From Tuctoria greenei (taxonomy: Eukaryota; Streptophyta; Magnoliopsida; Poales; Poaceae), in contig JAYESD010000005.1 in the NCBI GenBank assembly GCA_036927565.1, positions 99,789,872-99,853,871 on the forward strand: a stretch of DNA of 64,000 nucleotides, given 5' to 3'. Position 1 is the first letter of the stretch. Each line of letters opens with the position of its first letter. Below, piece by piece: positions 33,892 to 44,627 of the stretch. The notes below the pieces were generated by a model. It was not told the origin of the DNA. It did no database searches and saw nothing but the letters and a program-made list of their open reading frames with translations. Made by a program: the position numbers and the translations under genes.

Positions 33892-35255
33892 TGAAAGCAT
33901 CTAGGCCTCCCCTCATGTAGTACGGTTTTGGTGATTAATGACAACCATTGAACTTTACTAATGAATTTGTGAATGCAAGGTCCCCATAAACACTCAATAA
34001 GATGAAATGAACATGTCATTGGAGACCCATAGATACTCAACTTTCGAGATCAAATTCATGAGATAAAGACAAGATGTGAAGGCTCTATGTCTAAGTCACT
34101 CAATCAAAAATTGACAACATACAATGCTTAAGAATCATCAGGGAGCCTTGTGGAACAAATGTCTAAGAGGTCATTCGAGCGAGACACAAAAGATTCACTC
34201 AAAACAACTCGTAGCAAACAAAATCAACTCACCGGATCAACCGATGATTTCCAAAATTAACGCATCGGTCGAGTTGATTCAACTGAAGAAAAAGACCTCA
34301 GACAAATGAACTCACCGGATCATCCGATGTTAAGGGCTCAACAACATCGGTGCATCAGTATAGTTTGCAGTACAATTGGACCAAGTGAAGCACCGGATCA
34401 TCCGATGGCAGACTTACACACATCGGTTGATCACTCCAGTAAGCCTCAAGATCAAGCAAATTCTGGAGGAAGAGCCACCGGATCATCCGATGACAAGACA
34501 GGGGGCAACATCGGTCTAATAATGGTAATATCTGACAAAATGACGTCAGCCGAAGTAATTAAACCGACGATAACTAGAGGGGAGACATCGGATCATCCGG
34601 TGTTCACAGTAAAGTTCTGTCAGCCTACTTTTCCAACGGCTATTTCAGTTAAGCTGGCTATAAAACCCCTCTAACCCTATCATTCCGTGGAGTCTTGACA
34701 ACCTGAAGCCAACTACACATCCAAGAGCATTCAAGACTATAGAGCATACATTTCCACACTTTTAGATCATTTGTAATAGGCTAGAGAGAAGCTTGTGTGC
34801 GTTCTTTCTTTGTGATTGAACTCTCTAGGCTAGTGAGAATTTGAAGAAGATCGTTCTGGAGCTTGCCAAGGTGTGTGTGGAAGCCCGGAACATCGAAGGT
34901 TCTACAAGGCTTGAGCTCCACCTTGCCGAAGATGGCGAACGGAGAATATTAGTGAAGACCCCATTGTCTCCGTGACATTGGAAGTGGCAAAACCCTTCGG
35001 TGGGTGCCACAACGTGGACGTAGGAAGATCCTTGCGATCTTGCCGAACCACGGGATAAACCTTCGTGTCCCCTAGCGTTTGCATTTCTCTCACTCTCTTT
35101 ACATTATGCAATCTTTACTTCACAAGTTATATCCACGTTGATTGCATAGTTAGAACCGCATTGGGAATTGGGCTTAAGTAGTTCGTTTTTAATTGCCTTA
35201 AAATTTGAAAGAAAGCCCAATTCACCCCCCCCTCTTGGGCGTTTCGATCCTTACA
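33892..35255 (+). repeat. 5' LTR of element E with CCGGATCATCCGATG array
   Basis: The array spans 34206-34602: four or five ACCGGATCATCCGATG-type sites alternate with ACATCGGT half-sites. TATAAAA is at 34659-34665, 60 bp after the array. Confidence 0.94.
34659..34665 (+). promoter_or_regulatory. TATA box of E's 5' LTR
   Basis: GGCTATAAAACCCCTCTAACCC, with the same sequence in the 3' LTR near 45397. Confidence 0.82.
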
Positions 35256-35257
35256 AT

Positions 35258-35271
35258 TGGTATCAGAGCAA
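35258..35271 (+). other. Primer binding site of element E
   Basis: TGGTATCAGAGCAA, two bases after the LTR; complementary to initiator tRNA-Met. Confidence 0.9.
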
Positions 35272-35315
35272 GGTTGCTCATAGGATCATTCTACCTTCAC
35301 CGCTAGAGAGCAAAA

Positions 35316-37441
35316 ATGGCCAAGGTTGGGGGTTCGGTTCCTATCTTCGAGGGCAAGAATTTTGCCTATTGGAAAGCACGCATGCGCGCTTACCTTGAGG
35401 CTATTGCCGCCAAAGTTTGGGAAGCGACTCATGCGGGATTTGGAGAACTTAACTATGTGGGTGATCAAGTTAAGTGGGATGCTAAGGCTAGGAATGCTAT
35501 TTATGAATGCATAAGTCAAGATGTCTTCTCTAGGATTGCTAGTAAGGAGAAAGCTTGTGAAATTTGGGCTTGCTTGATAGAAATCCATGAGGGCTCATCT
35601 CGTGTAAAGGAACTTAAATATCACATGATCAACGCTAAATATGATGAATTTAAGATGCTTCCTCATGAAAATGTTAATGAAATGTTTTCACGCTTAAATG
35701 TTCTTATTGAGGAAATTAATGCTCTTGACATTGCGTCTCTTGGCAAGGGACTTATTAACCGCAAGATCCTCATGCTCCTTCCCAAGCCGAAGTACAACAT
35801 CATCAACTCCATGCTCCAAAAGGAATCACTTGACAACATTGAAGTTGCGGAGCTCATTGGAGAAATACACGCTCATGAGATGAGTGTACTTGGGATGATG
35901 GAGCAATCATCATCAAAAACAATTGCTCTAAAGGCCTCCACCAAGAAGACAAGCTTCAAGAAGAAGAAGGTGGTTGAGCCTAGCTCAAGTGAAGAAGAGC
36001 AAGCGTCAAGTGAAGATGACGATGATGAGCTTGCCTTGATGATGAGAAAGTTCTCACGCTTGAACTCCAAGATCACCAAAAAGGGATACACCTTTGATCC
36101 CAAGAAGAAGGCATTTCTACCAAGAAGAGACGATCGAAAGATATTCTACAATTGTGGAGATCAAGGCCACATCTCCTATGATTGTCCAAAATCGGACAAA
36201 AGGATAGAGAACTACAAAGGCAAGCAACGCAAGCTTGAAGAAAGTGATGATGATGAAGAAGAAGCCAAGCCCAAACCAAGAGCCTTTGGGAAGAAGAAGC
36301 AAGACAAGGGCAAGAAGGCAAGACTCTTCCCAAAGAGGAGAAGTGGTCCACAAAAGGTGTTTATGTGTGAGGCAAATGAATGGGTCACCGACGAAGAAAC
36401 AAGTGATGAAGAGAGTGAAGAAGAAGAAGAAAGCTTGGCCGGCCTTGCCATTGCCAACCATGATGACTCACCTCTTCCTCCACCACCCATGTGCCTCATG
36501 GCTAAAGGTAACACCAAGGTATGTGACGACTCTAGTGATGATGAGCTTTCCCCCGATGATTTAACTTCTTTGATTAATGAATATCATGCTATCATTAAGA
36601 GAGAGAAGAGTAAGGTTAAAACTCTTGAAGAAATTCGTGCTTAACTTGAGAGTGCTAACCTTGATTTGCTTGACAAGTATGAAAGCATACTTAAAGAGCA
36701 TGACACGCTCAAATTTCATGTCAAGAAAATTGAGGAAGAAAATGCTAAAATCAAGGTAGACAATGATGAGCTCAACATAGCACACCAAACTCTCTTGGAG
36801 GAGCACAACAAGCTAACTCAAGAATACCAAACACATAACATTGCTCATGACATGCTTGATCAAGAGTTAAAAGATGCAAAGAAACAAACTCTTAATGATA
36901 AGATATCCATTACTTCGCATGTCTCTAATGTCTTGGACAAGTCTTTGTCTTTAAAAGCTAATGCTAGGGAGAAGGACTTGTTGGAAGAAATTGAGAGTCT
37001 CCGCACTAGTGTGGCTAGACTTTCAAAAGGTGAAGTCAAGCACAAGGAAATCCTCTTCCAACAAGCAAAAGCCTTCAACAAAAGAGGACTTGGATCCTTC
37101 CCGGTGCCCAACAAAGGAAAGGTGCCCTCACCGGAGCTTAGAACAAGCTTCATCAAGGAAGTTGATCTTATTGCCAACATTGTGAGGTCACCGGTCACCA
37201 CACAAGGGAGTGTCCTCTTCCTAACCGACCTTCACCTAAATTGCCTACTAACTACAAATCTATTTTCAATGATCGCTATTATCTTCTTAGTAAAGTGAAT
37301 GGCAAGGTGAAAGCTAGGTTCATTGGCAAAGACATGAAGAGCATGAAGGGGAAGCTCCCCAAGCAACTTTGGGTCCCAAAGACACTTGTATCTCACATAC
37401 AAGGACCTAAGTTGGCTTGGGTGCCTAAAGTCAAAAATTAA
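35316..37441 (+). pseudogene. gag: Element E gag, two lesions
   Basis: The ATG at 35316 (AAAATGGCC) opens MAKVGGSVPIFEGKNF with YWKARMRAYLE, the copia GAG N-terminus. An intact 442-codon frame contains the core (KELKYHMINAKYDEFKM), a Lys-rich region, the CCHC knuckle FYNCGDQGHISYDCPKS (first Cys is Tyr/Asn-shifted but C-x2-C-x4-H-x4-C holds), and acidic repeats. A TAA at 36642 is probably CAA to TAA; the same frame reopens at 36666 as a coiled coil (KIEEENAKIKVDNDEL). A frameshift lies near 37230. The end (WVPKTLVSHIQGPKLAWVPK) matches C and D. It is the best preserved gag here. Confidence 0.92.
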
Positions 37442-37455
37442 CTTCATGTGTGTAG

Positions 37456-40400
37456 GTGAACTACAAAGCCGGAGGAAAGCATTGGGTACTCGATAGCGGG
37501 TGCACTCAACACATGACCGGCAATGATGGTATATTCACCACCATAGAAAACCCCGGTAATCATGAACAAGTCACTTTTGGTGACAATTCTAAGGGTAAGG
37601 TAATAGGATTAGGTAAAATTGCTATCTCTAATGATTTATCCATTTCTAATGTGTTGTATGTTAAGTCGCTTAGTTTTAATCTACTTTCCATTGCACAACC
37701 TTGTGATCTTGGACTAACATGCACATTTAGAAAAAATGACGTTGTTGTGAGTAGTGAGGCAAGCAAAGAGCTAATCTTCAAAGGGTTTCGGCATGGACAT
37801 CTCTACTTAGTAGACTTCTCCAAAAAGAATGCTAGCCTAACCACTTGTCTTTTCACTAAGACAAGCTTGGGTTGGCTATGGCACCGACGCATAGCACACA
37901 TTGGAATGAGCAAACTCAAGAAGTCATTCAAGCTTGGGATGGTGACCGGCGTGAAGGATGTGACGTTTGAGAAGAACAAGCTTTGTAGCGCTTGTCAAGC
38001 CGGGAAGCAAGTTGCTTCACACCACCCAATGAAGACAATGGTGTCAACCTCCAAGCCACTTGAACTACACCACATGGACCTCTTCGGACCGTCCACATAC
38101 CAAAGCCTTGGCGGTAACCTCTATTGTCTTGTTATAGTTGATGACTACTCTCACTATGCTTGGACTCTATTTTTAGGTGACAAGAGTGAAACTCCGGAAG
38201 TGTTCAAGACCTTCGCCAACCGTGCTCAAAGGGAATTCCAACTTCCCATTATCAAGGTCCGGAGTGACAACGGCACCAAATTCAAGAACTACAACATTGG
38301 GGAGTGGTGTGACCGTGAAGGTGTGAAGCATGAATTCTCCGCCACATACACTCCTCAACAAAACGGTGTCGTTGAGAGGAAGAACAAAACCCTCATCACT
38401 CTTGCAAGAGCAATGCTTGATGACTACGGCACGTCGGAGAAGTTTTTTGGCCGAAGCAATCAACACGGCGTGCCATGCCGCAAACAGGGTCTATCTTCAC
38501 CGACTACTCCAAAAGACCCCATATGAGCTTCTCATTGGGAGAAAGCCCAACATCTCCTACTTTAGAGTCTTTGGGTGCAAATGCTACATCTACCACAAGA
38601 AAAGGCTCGGTAAGTTTGAAAGAAGATGTGATGTTGGCATTTTTCTTGGTTATGCATCAAACTCAAAAGCATATCGAGTATTCAACCAAACCTCCGGTCT
38701 AGTTGAAGAAAGTTGTGATGCTGAGTTTGATGAGACTAATGGCTCCCAAGAGGAGAGTTTTGGTCATGATGAAATAGATCTTGAGCCTCTACGAGAAGCC
38801 ATGAAGAACATGACCATTGGAGACATCAAGCCGGAAGTTGAAGAGGGCCATGATCAAGGGGGAGCTTCAAGTTCCAACAACAACACCTCCATGGCACCTC
38901 AAGTAGACGAAGAGGAGAAAGATGATCCATTGCCAACTCAAGACTCACAAGCAATACAACATCAAGATGAAGAAGAAGTCCATGATCAAGTCCAACCACA
39001 AGAGGAGCAACACGCTTCACCACCGCCAAGTGCTTCACAACCACTTATGAGGCATGGACGCATCTCCAAGGCGCATCCAATGGACCAAATCATTGGAAGT
39101 CCTTCAAGGGGCGTAAGTACTCGTTCCCGCCACGTTGCCTCATTTTGTGAGCACTACTCGTTTGTTTCATGTGTAGAACCCACTCACATTGAGGAAGCAC
39201 TCCAAGAACCAAATTGGGTGATGGCTATGCAAGAAGAACTCAACAACTTCATCCACAATGAAGTTTGGGTGTTGGAGGAGCGACCCAAGGACAAGAACGT
39301 CATCGGAACAAAGTGGGTGTACCGCAATAAACAAGACGAGAATGGCGTTGTGGTCCACAACAAGGCAAGACTTGTGGCCAAAGGGTTCTCGCAAGTTGAA
39401 GGACTAGACTTTGGGGAAACATTTGCTCCGGTCGCCCGGTTAGAGGCAATTCGTATTCTCCTTGCTTTTGCTTCACATCATAGTATTACTCTTTATCAAA
39501 TGGATGTGAAAAGTGCCTTTCTTAATGGATACATTAATGAGCTTGTTTATATTGAACAACCTCCCGGGTTTGAAGATCCGAGGAATCCTAACCATGTGTA
39601 TAGGTTGCACAAGGCGCTCTATGGGATCAAGCAAGCACCTAGGGCGTGGTATGAACGACTACGGCACTTCCTCATCATGCAAGGATTTAAGATCGGGAGG
39701 GTGGACACCACACTCTTCACCAAAGACATCAACGGAGATTTGTTCATTTGTCAAATTTATGTTGATGATATTATCTTTGGTTCAACTAACGAAGCTTTTA
39801 GCCATGAGTTTGGCAAAATGATGTCTAGGGAATTCGAGATGTCAATGATTGGAGAGCTCAACTTCTTCCTTGGATTCCAAATCAAGCAACTTCAAGAGGG
39901 AACCTTCGTCTACCAAGAGAAATACAGCAAGGACCTCTTGAAGAAATTTGAGATGGGAGATTGTAGCTCAAGAAGAACTCCAATGGCAACAAATTGCCAT
40001 CTCGACGCGGATAAGGACAATAAACCTATTGACACATCTCACTAACGCTCTATGATTGGTTCATTGCTTTATCTTACCGCATCTAGGCCCGATATATTGT
40101 TTAGTGTATGCTTATGTGCTCGCTTTCAAGCGGCTCCTAAAGAATCGCATAAGAAGGCGGTCTTTAGGATACTTAGGTATCTTAAGCATACCCCTAGTAT
40201 GGGCTTGTGGTACCCTAAAGGTACAACCTTCCAACTCTTGGGATACTCAGATTCGGACTTTGCCGGATGCCGCGTGGATCGCAAGAGTACCTCCGGTGGG
40301 TGCCATTTGCTTGGGCGTTCCCTAGTGTCTTGGTCTAGCAAAAAGCAAAACTCCGTCGCCTTGTCCACGGCGGAAGCGGAGTATATAGCGGCCGGTGCAT

Positions 40401-40711
40401 GTTGTGCCCAAATTCTTTACATGAAGCAAACCCTTTTGGACTTTGGTATTAAACTTGGTTGTGTGCCTCTCCTTTGTGACAATGAAAGTGCGGTTAAGAT
40501 AGCTAAAAACCCCGTTCAACACTCCCGCACTAAGCACATTGATATTCGCCACCACTTCTTGAGGGACCATGAAGCTAAGGGAGACATTTCATTGCGAGGT
40601 ATTAGGTCCAAAGAACAATTGGCAGATATCTTCACTAAACCACTTGATGAGAAAACCTTTTCTAGGCTTAGAAGTGAATTAAATGTGCTAGATGCAACGA
40701 ACGTCATGTAA
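37456..40711 (+). pseudogene. pol: Element E pol: protease, integrase, RT, RNase H, two lesions
   Basis: Protease has HWVLDSGCTQHMTG. HHCC is HRRIAHIGM ... CSACQAGK, and integrase has LHHMDLFGP, VRSDNGTKFKN and QQNGVVERKNKTL, so all three catalytic acids are present. A one-base gain in a T-run near 38445 shifts the frame. RT is intact from NEVWVLEERP through YQMDVKSAFLNGYI (about 39497) and YVDDIIFGS (about 39758). A TAA at 40043 interrupts before RNase H, which then runs open (DRKSTSGGCHLLGRSLVSWSS, AEAEYIAA, DNESAVKIAKNP) to the natural stop at 40709. Only two lesions separate this copy from a full frame, in line with its youth. Confidence 0.93.
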
Positions 40712-41284
40712 GAATGCATATCATGTAGGTCTTGCCTAACTCTCATAGGATAGGGGTGAGCTAGGGTTAGCTTGGGATGAAAGTTCTTTTGGGTGTACCC
40801 AAGGTTTGGAGAGTGGCTCTCCCTGAAGAAGCCTTTGAAAGGACCAAATTTGGCGAGATAGATTTATTTTATGTCTTGCATAGTGCCTGCCATATCTATT
40901 GCATTAAAATGTTTGGCATTGCATAACGGTAGATTGTCACAAAGGGGAACCCACCTCATGAGAAAGAGACTTGTTTGAAATGCAATATCTCAACTCATAT
41001 AAGGTGGAAAGAACGAAATGTTAGGTGCGTTAATGCCTAGAGGAACATGCTTCATTGAGATAGTAGTCTTCATACTCTACCTCACAAAGCATGAGCCTTA
41101 CATTTCATTTGGATAATTTCCTCCCATTCTTCTCGATTGTTCAAATTGTTTTAAGGACTAGCCAAATTATTGGCATATTAGTATTTTTGAGGGGTAAGGG
41201 GTTGCCCAAAAAGTCCTAAGACATGTGTTTCCCATTGTTTGATTGTTTGGTCAAAGGACATATATGGGACGTTGGTGTTTAGTT
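40712..41284 (+). other. Non-coding spacer after pol in element E
   Basis: Low-complexity AT-rich sequence with a GAGCTAGGGTTAGC block near 40757. I see no frame or motif words. Confidence 0.6.
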
Positions 41285-41640
41285 ATCATCGGATTATTCG
41301 ATGCCTAGGTCCATCCTCCATCGGATTAGTAGGTGTTCAAAATCCAAGTGCCAGTTAAGTCAATATCCAAAATCGACCGATGAGTTCAAACAGAAAAACA
41401 TCGGTCCATCCGATGTTCACAATTCTGAAACCTTGATGAATTCCACCGATGCTTTTCCATCTAGCGTCAGATCATCCGGTGTCAACTTCCCTCTACTGAA
41501 TACCCTTACTGTGCCATTCATTCGATGATCAAAACCCTAAACGTCGGTCCATCCGATGTCTTCAGTGACTCTTTGAATATCCATACTATACTATTCGACC
41601 GATGTCCACACCGATAAGCATCGGTCCATCCGGTGTTTAA
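41285..41640 (+). promoter_or_regulatory. Second motif array, upstream of ORF3 in element E
   Basis: About ten copies of this family's word (CATCGGATTATTCGATG, CATCGGTCCATCCGATG, GATCATCCGGTG and variants) lie in 355 bp, just before a TATA-like box and the ORF3 leader. The words are those of E's own U3 array, not those of C/D. Confidence 0.65.
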
Positions 41641-41665
41641 AAAACGGCTAGGGTTTGGGACCCAC

Positions 41666-41672
41666 TATTTAA
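41666..41672 (+). promoter_or_regulatory. TATA-like box upstream of ORF3 in element E
   Basis: CACTATTTAAACTCGGCCGTACC follows the array by 26 bp. Compare CTATATAAATAGAGGTGCACGGCC in the U3 of C. The leader downstream turns GC-rich at once. Confidence 0.55.
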
Positions 41673-42110
41673 ACTCGGCCGTACCCCCTTTCGTCTTCCT
41701 TCTCCCGATCCCGACGCCGCCAGCCGATTCTTCTCGTGCCCTCCATCTCCTCCGCCGCTGGACGCCGCCGCCGTCGCCCTCAGGCCGCCGCCGGCGTCTC
41801 CGGCCACCTCCCACACTCCACCGCCGTCACCCACGCCACCGTGCCGTCGTCGCTCGCTGCACCGCCGCTCCAGGTGCCGCCTCCATCCACGCACCCACGC
41901 GCTGGCTTTGCCCACCTCCACCGTCTCCACCGCCATCGACCTCGCTGTCGCCTCTCCTCGCCGCCGCCGTTTCCACCGCTTCCAAGCATCACCACTGTCC
42001 ATCCCCATCGCCACCAAGCTCCACCATCACCTTCCACGTACTCGTCGCCACTAGGGTTTCCGGCCGCCCAACGTCGTTCCACGTCTTCAATTTCATTCTC
42101 CCGCATCGCT

Positions 42111-44321
42111 ATGGCTCGCGACAAAAGAAACAAAGGCAAGGCGATCGCGGAGCCCACCGCGAAGAAACAGAAGCTATCCAAAGAAGAGAAGAAGGCACTA
42201 ATGGCCGCTCGCGCCGCCGAGGAGCGTGAGCGCGGCCGAGGGGGATCCCTGAGGATAAGCGAGGCTCGGCAGCCTCCTGTGATCGACGACTCCAACATTG
42301 AAGAGGAGCCGGTTGAGCCGCTTGTCCGCCGGCGCTCAGCCCGGACACGTGGGGGTCGGTCCCCGGCTGTTCCTCGTCCAAGACCGACGGCCGCCGACCA
42401 TCGTGAGGACACGGAAGCTCAGCGGGCCATATACGAGTTGGACACCACTGTCCACGTGGCCGAGGGAGTCCGGTTGACGGACCACCGTAAGATGAAGGCC
42501 AAGCAGCTACGCAAGCTTCGATGGAACGTGCTGCTTGAGGAGTGGTACCCACAGCCCCGAGAGGCTCTTGTGGACAGTCGCTTCTGGACTGTCACCCAGG
42601 CGTCTCTCTACAAGACCTACAGACGTCGGGGGCACAAGCTATTTCAGCATAACTACCTGGACTGGGCGCAGCTCGCATTGGCAGCGGAGACGGAGGTCCG
42701 TCCGTACTTTGAGAGATACCGAGGATTGGTGCAGCTGCTAGCTTACGAGAAGAGTGCATATGTGGAAGATTGGGTCCGTGTCTTCTACGTGACCCTGTAC
42801 ATCTCTGAGGGCAGGAGGTCGATCGACTTCATGTTTATGGGTCAGCACTACCACCTCACGAGGCAGATGTTGGGGCAGCTTCTTGGTGTGGACCTGCACG
42901 ACACCTGCGTGCACGAGAGGGTATACGGGCAGGCAGATCCAACAAGGAGGCCACTTACTGGAGGGGTGGCACCACAGCTTGAGGAGATCCGGTCCCTGTT
43001 CGACCCCACGTTCTCTCTGGACCAGCCGAGAGTTCCAGCACTTCTGACCCCAGCTGCGCGCATTGTGCACCTCGCCTTGCGCCGCACGCTCCTGCCGAGG
43101 TCGGGGTACTTGCAGGGGTTCACTAGTGTACAGCAGACCCTCCTGTTCTACATAATGAACCGGATGGATTTCGACATTGTGGACATTCTCCTGTGCGAGA
43201 TGGAAGACGTGATCACAGATGGGGTAGGCATGATGAGGCAGATGGTCTACGGGCACTGGATCAGTTACCTATGCACTATGATGGTGCCTGAGGGGGATGC
43301 AGCACAGGTCAGACTTGCTGACGAGAGTGTGACTCGCTTTGGTCACTACCGTGCCCCGGCTCTTGGATACCGCCGCCTTGGTCATCCAGTTGAGTGCCAG
43401 GTCAGGGCCCGTCTGATAGAGGAAGATTGGTCCGAGCTAGAGCGGGAGGACGAGAGACTTGCAGAGGCTAAGGCTCAGGGGGAGGACCTGTAGCACATTT
43501 GGTCAGAGAGCGACACTGACGACAGTGTCGAGGAGTATTTCCCTCCTCCCCCCTCTCCCCAACAGCACGACGCGGAGGCTGGAGGTTCTACAGCGCCACC
43601 ACCCACTCCACCTCCCGTCATTGAGGCGCAGGTCACGCAGCCGTCTGAGCTGACTTCGCTCCTCCAGCAGATGGTAGAGCAGCAGAGGCTAGACAGGCTG
43701 GCCGCCGAGCAGGCCCGCGCGGAGCAGGCTGCACGTCTTCTTGAGCTCTAGCAGCAATAGCAGGAGAAGGAGCATCAGATCGCCCGTGAGAGGCGTGAAG
43801 ACACTGACCGGTTGACGGGGCTCATCGACCAGATGCACCAGCGCACTCTGGACCAGCAGCAGTAGACGCAGCAGGCGATGATGGGGATCCAGGGGTTAAT
43901 CACCAACCTCTACACCCAGACCGGAATCGCTCTCCCATCGCAGCTGCCTGGAGTAGCTCCTCCGCCTCCCGTCTTGGCTCCAGCTGCTGCACCAGTGGCT
44001 CCAGTTCCCTCCACTCCGATTCCTACGTTCATCATGTCCCCGCTGTTGGCTCCTGGTGCTCCTCTTCACTCCCCACTGCCGGCCACGACACTGTTTCTTT
44101 AGACGCCGGCCTCCATCACCAGTGCCCCTGCTCCAGCACCCCCTCCTCAGTAGGCACCGACGGTGGCACCTTCGGCTCCGGCAGCACCCTCCTCTGCTAC
44201 TCCGTCCAGCAGCTCCGACGACAGCGGCGGTGACCAGTTCGTCATCGCGCCCAGCTCTCAGGGTCCATAGGCGCTCGGATCCCTTTTTGGTGCCTTGATG
44301 CCAAAGGGGGAGAAGAGTTAG
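42111..44321 (+). pseudogene. Element E ORF3: GC-rich accessory protein, seven in-frame TAG codons
   Basis: The ATG at 42111 (CGCTATGGCT) starts MARDKRNKGKAIAEP. The frame is also open upstream from 41736, but that part reads like a Pro/Arg-rich leader. A basic N-terminus is followed by a conserved core: VRVFYVTLYISEGRRSIDF, MGQHYHLTRQML, QLLGVD and FDIVDILLCEME. The block S-(I/V)-x-(F/W)-M-x2-G-x2-Y-x-(L/I)-T ... L-L-x-(L/V)-D is shared with ORF3 of C and D. The frame stops at TAG 43491 and then stays open with further TAGs at 43749, 43758, 43863, 44100, 44151 and 44268 through a Gln-rich coiled coil and a Pro-rich tail to TAG 44319. No TAA, TGA or frameshift occurs in that stretch. Function unknown. 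Confidence 0.72.
44283..44312 (+). other. Internal polypurine tract, element E
   Basis: TTTTTGGTGCCTTGATGCC followed by AAAGGGGGAGAAG sits at the end of the ORF3 frame, as in C and D. Confidence 0.65.
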
Positions 44322-44627
44322 AGGAGTCAGGGGGAGTCCTAGTGTAAGGGGGAGTCGAGTCCAGCTTATCTTTGCTTATCTTTATTGTATTTGCGTATTT
44401 TGCTACATTTGGTGTGTAATGAACCTATTTCCATGAGTTGTTAATCATTTGAACTCATTTGATGTTTATGTATGATTATGATCTCTTTGAATTCACACTT
44501 GTGTTATTAATTGATGTTTAAAGCTTCAAGTGTGACATCCGTATTCATTGCATATCTCATTCTATCAAATTCACTACCATTGCGCTTTGATTATTGTGTT
44601 GTCATCAATCACCAAAAAGGGGGAGAC
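44322..44627 (+). other. Spacer and polypurine tract before E's 3' LTR
   Basis: AT-rich and non-coding. It ends ACCAAAAAGGGGGAGAC at 44611-44627. The left arm of an inverted repeat at 44598-44617 pairs with LTR bases 44662-44681. Confidence 0.75.

Noticed and set aside
42111..43493. ORF3 of E as an ordinary host gene
   Set aside because: It lies between pol and the 3' LTR of E, in sense, with a counterpart at the same place in C and D. Older host capture remains possible.
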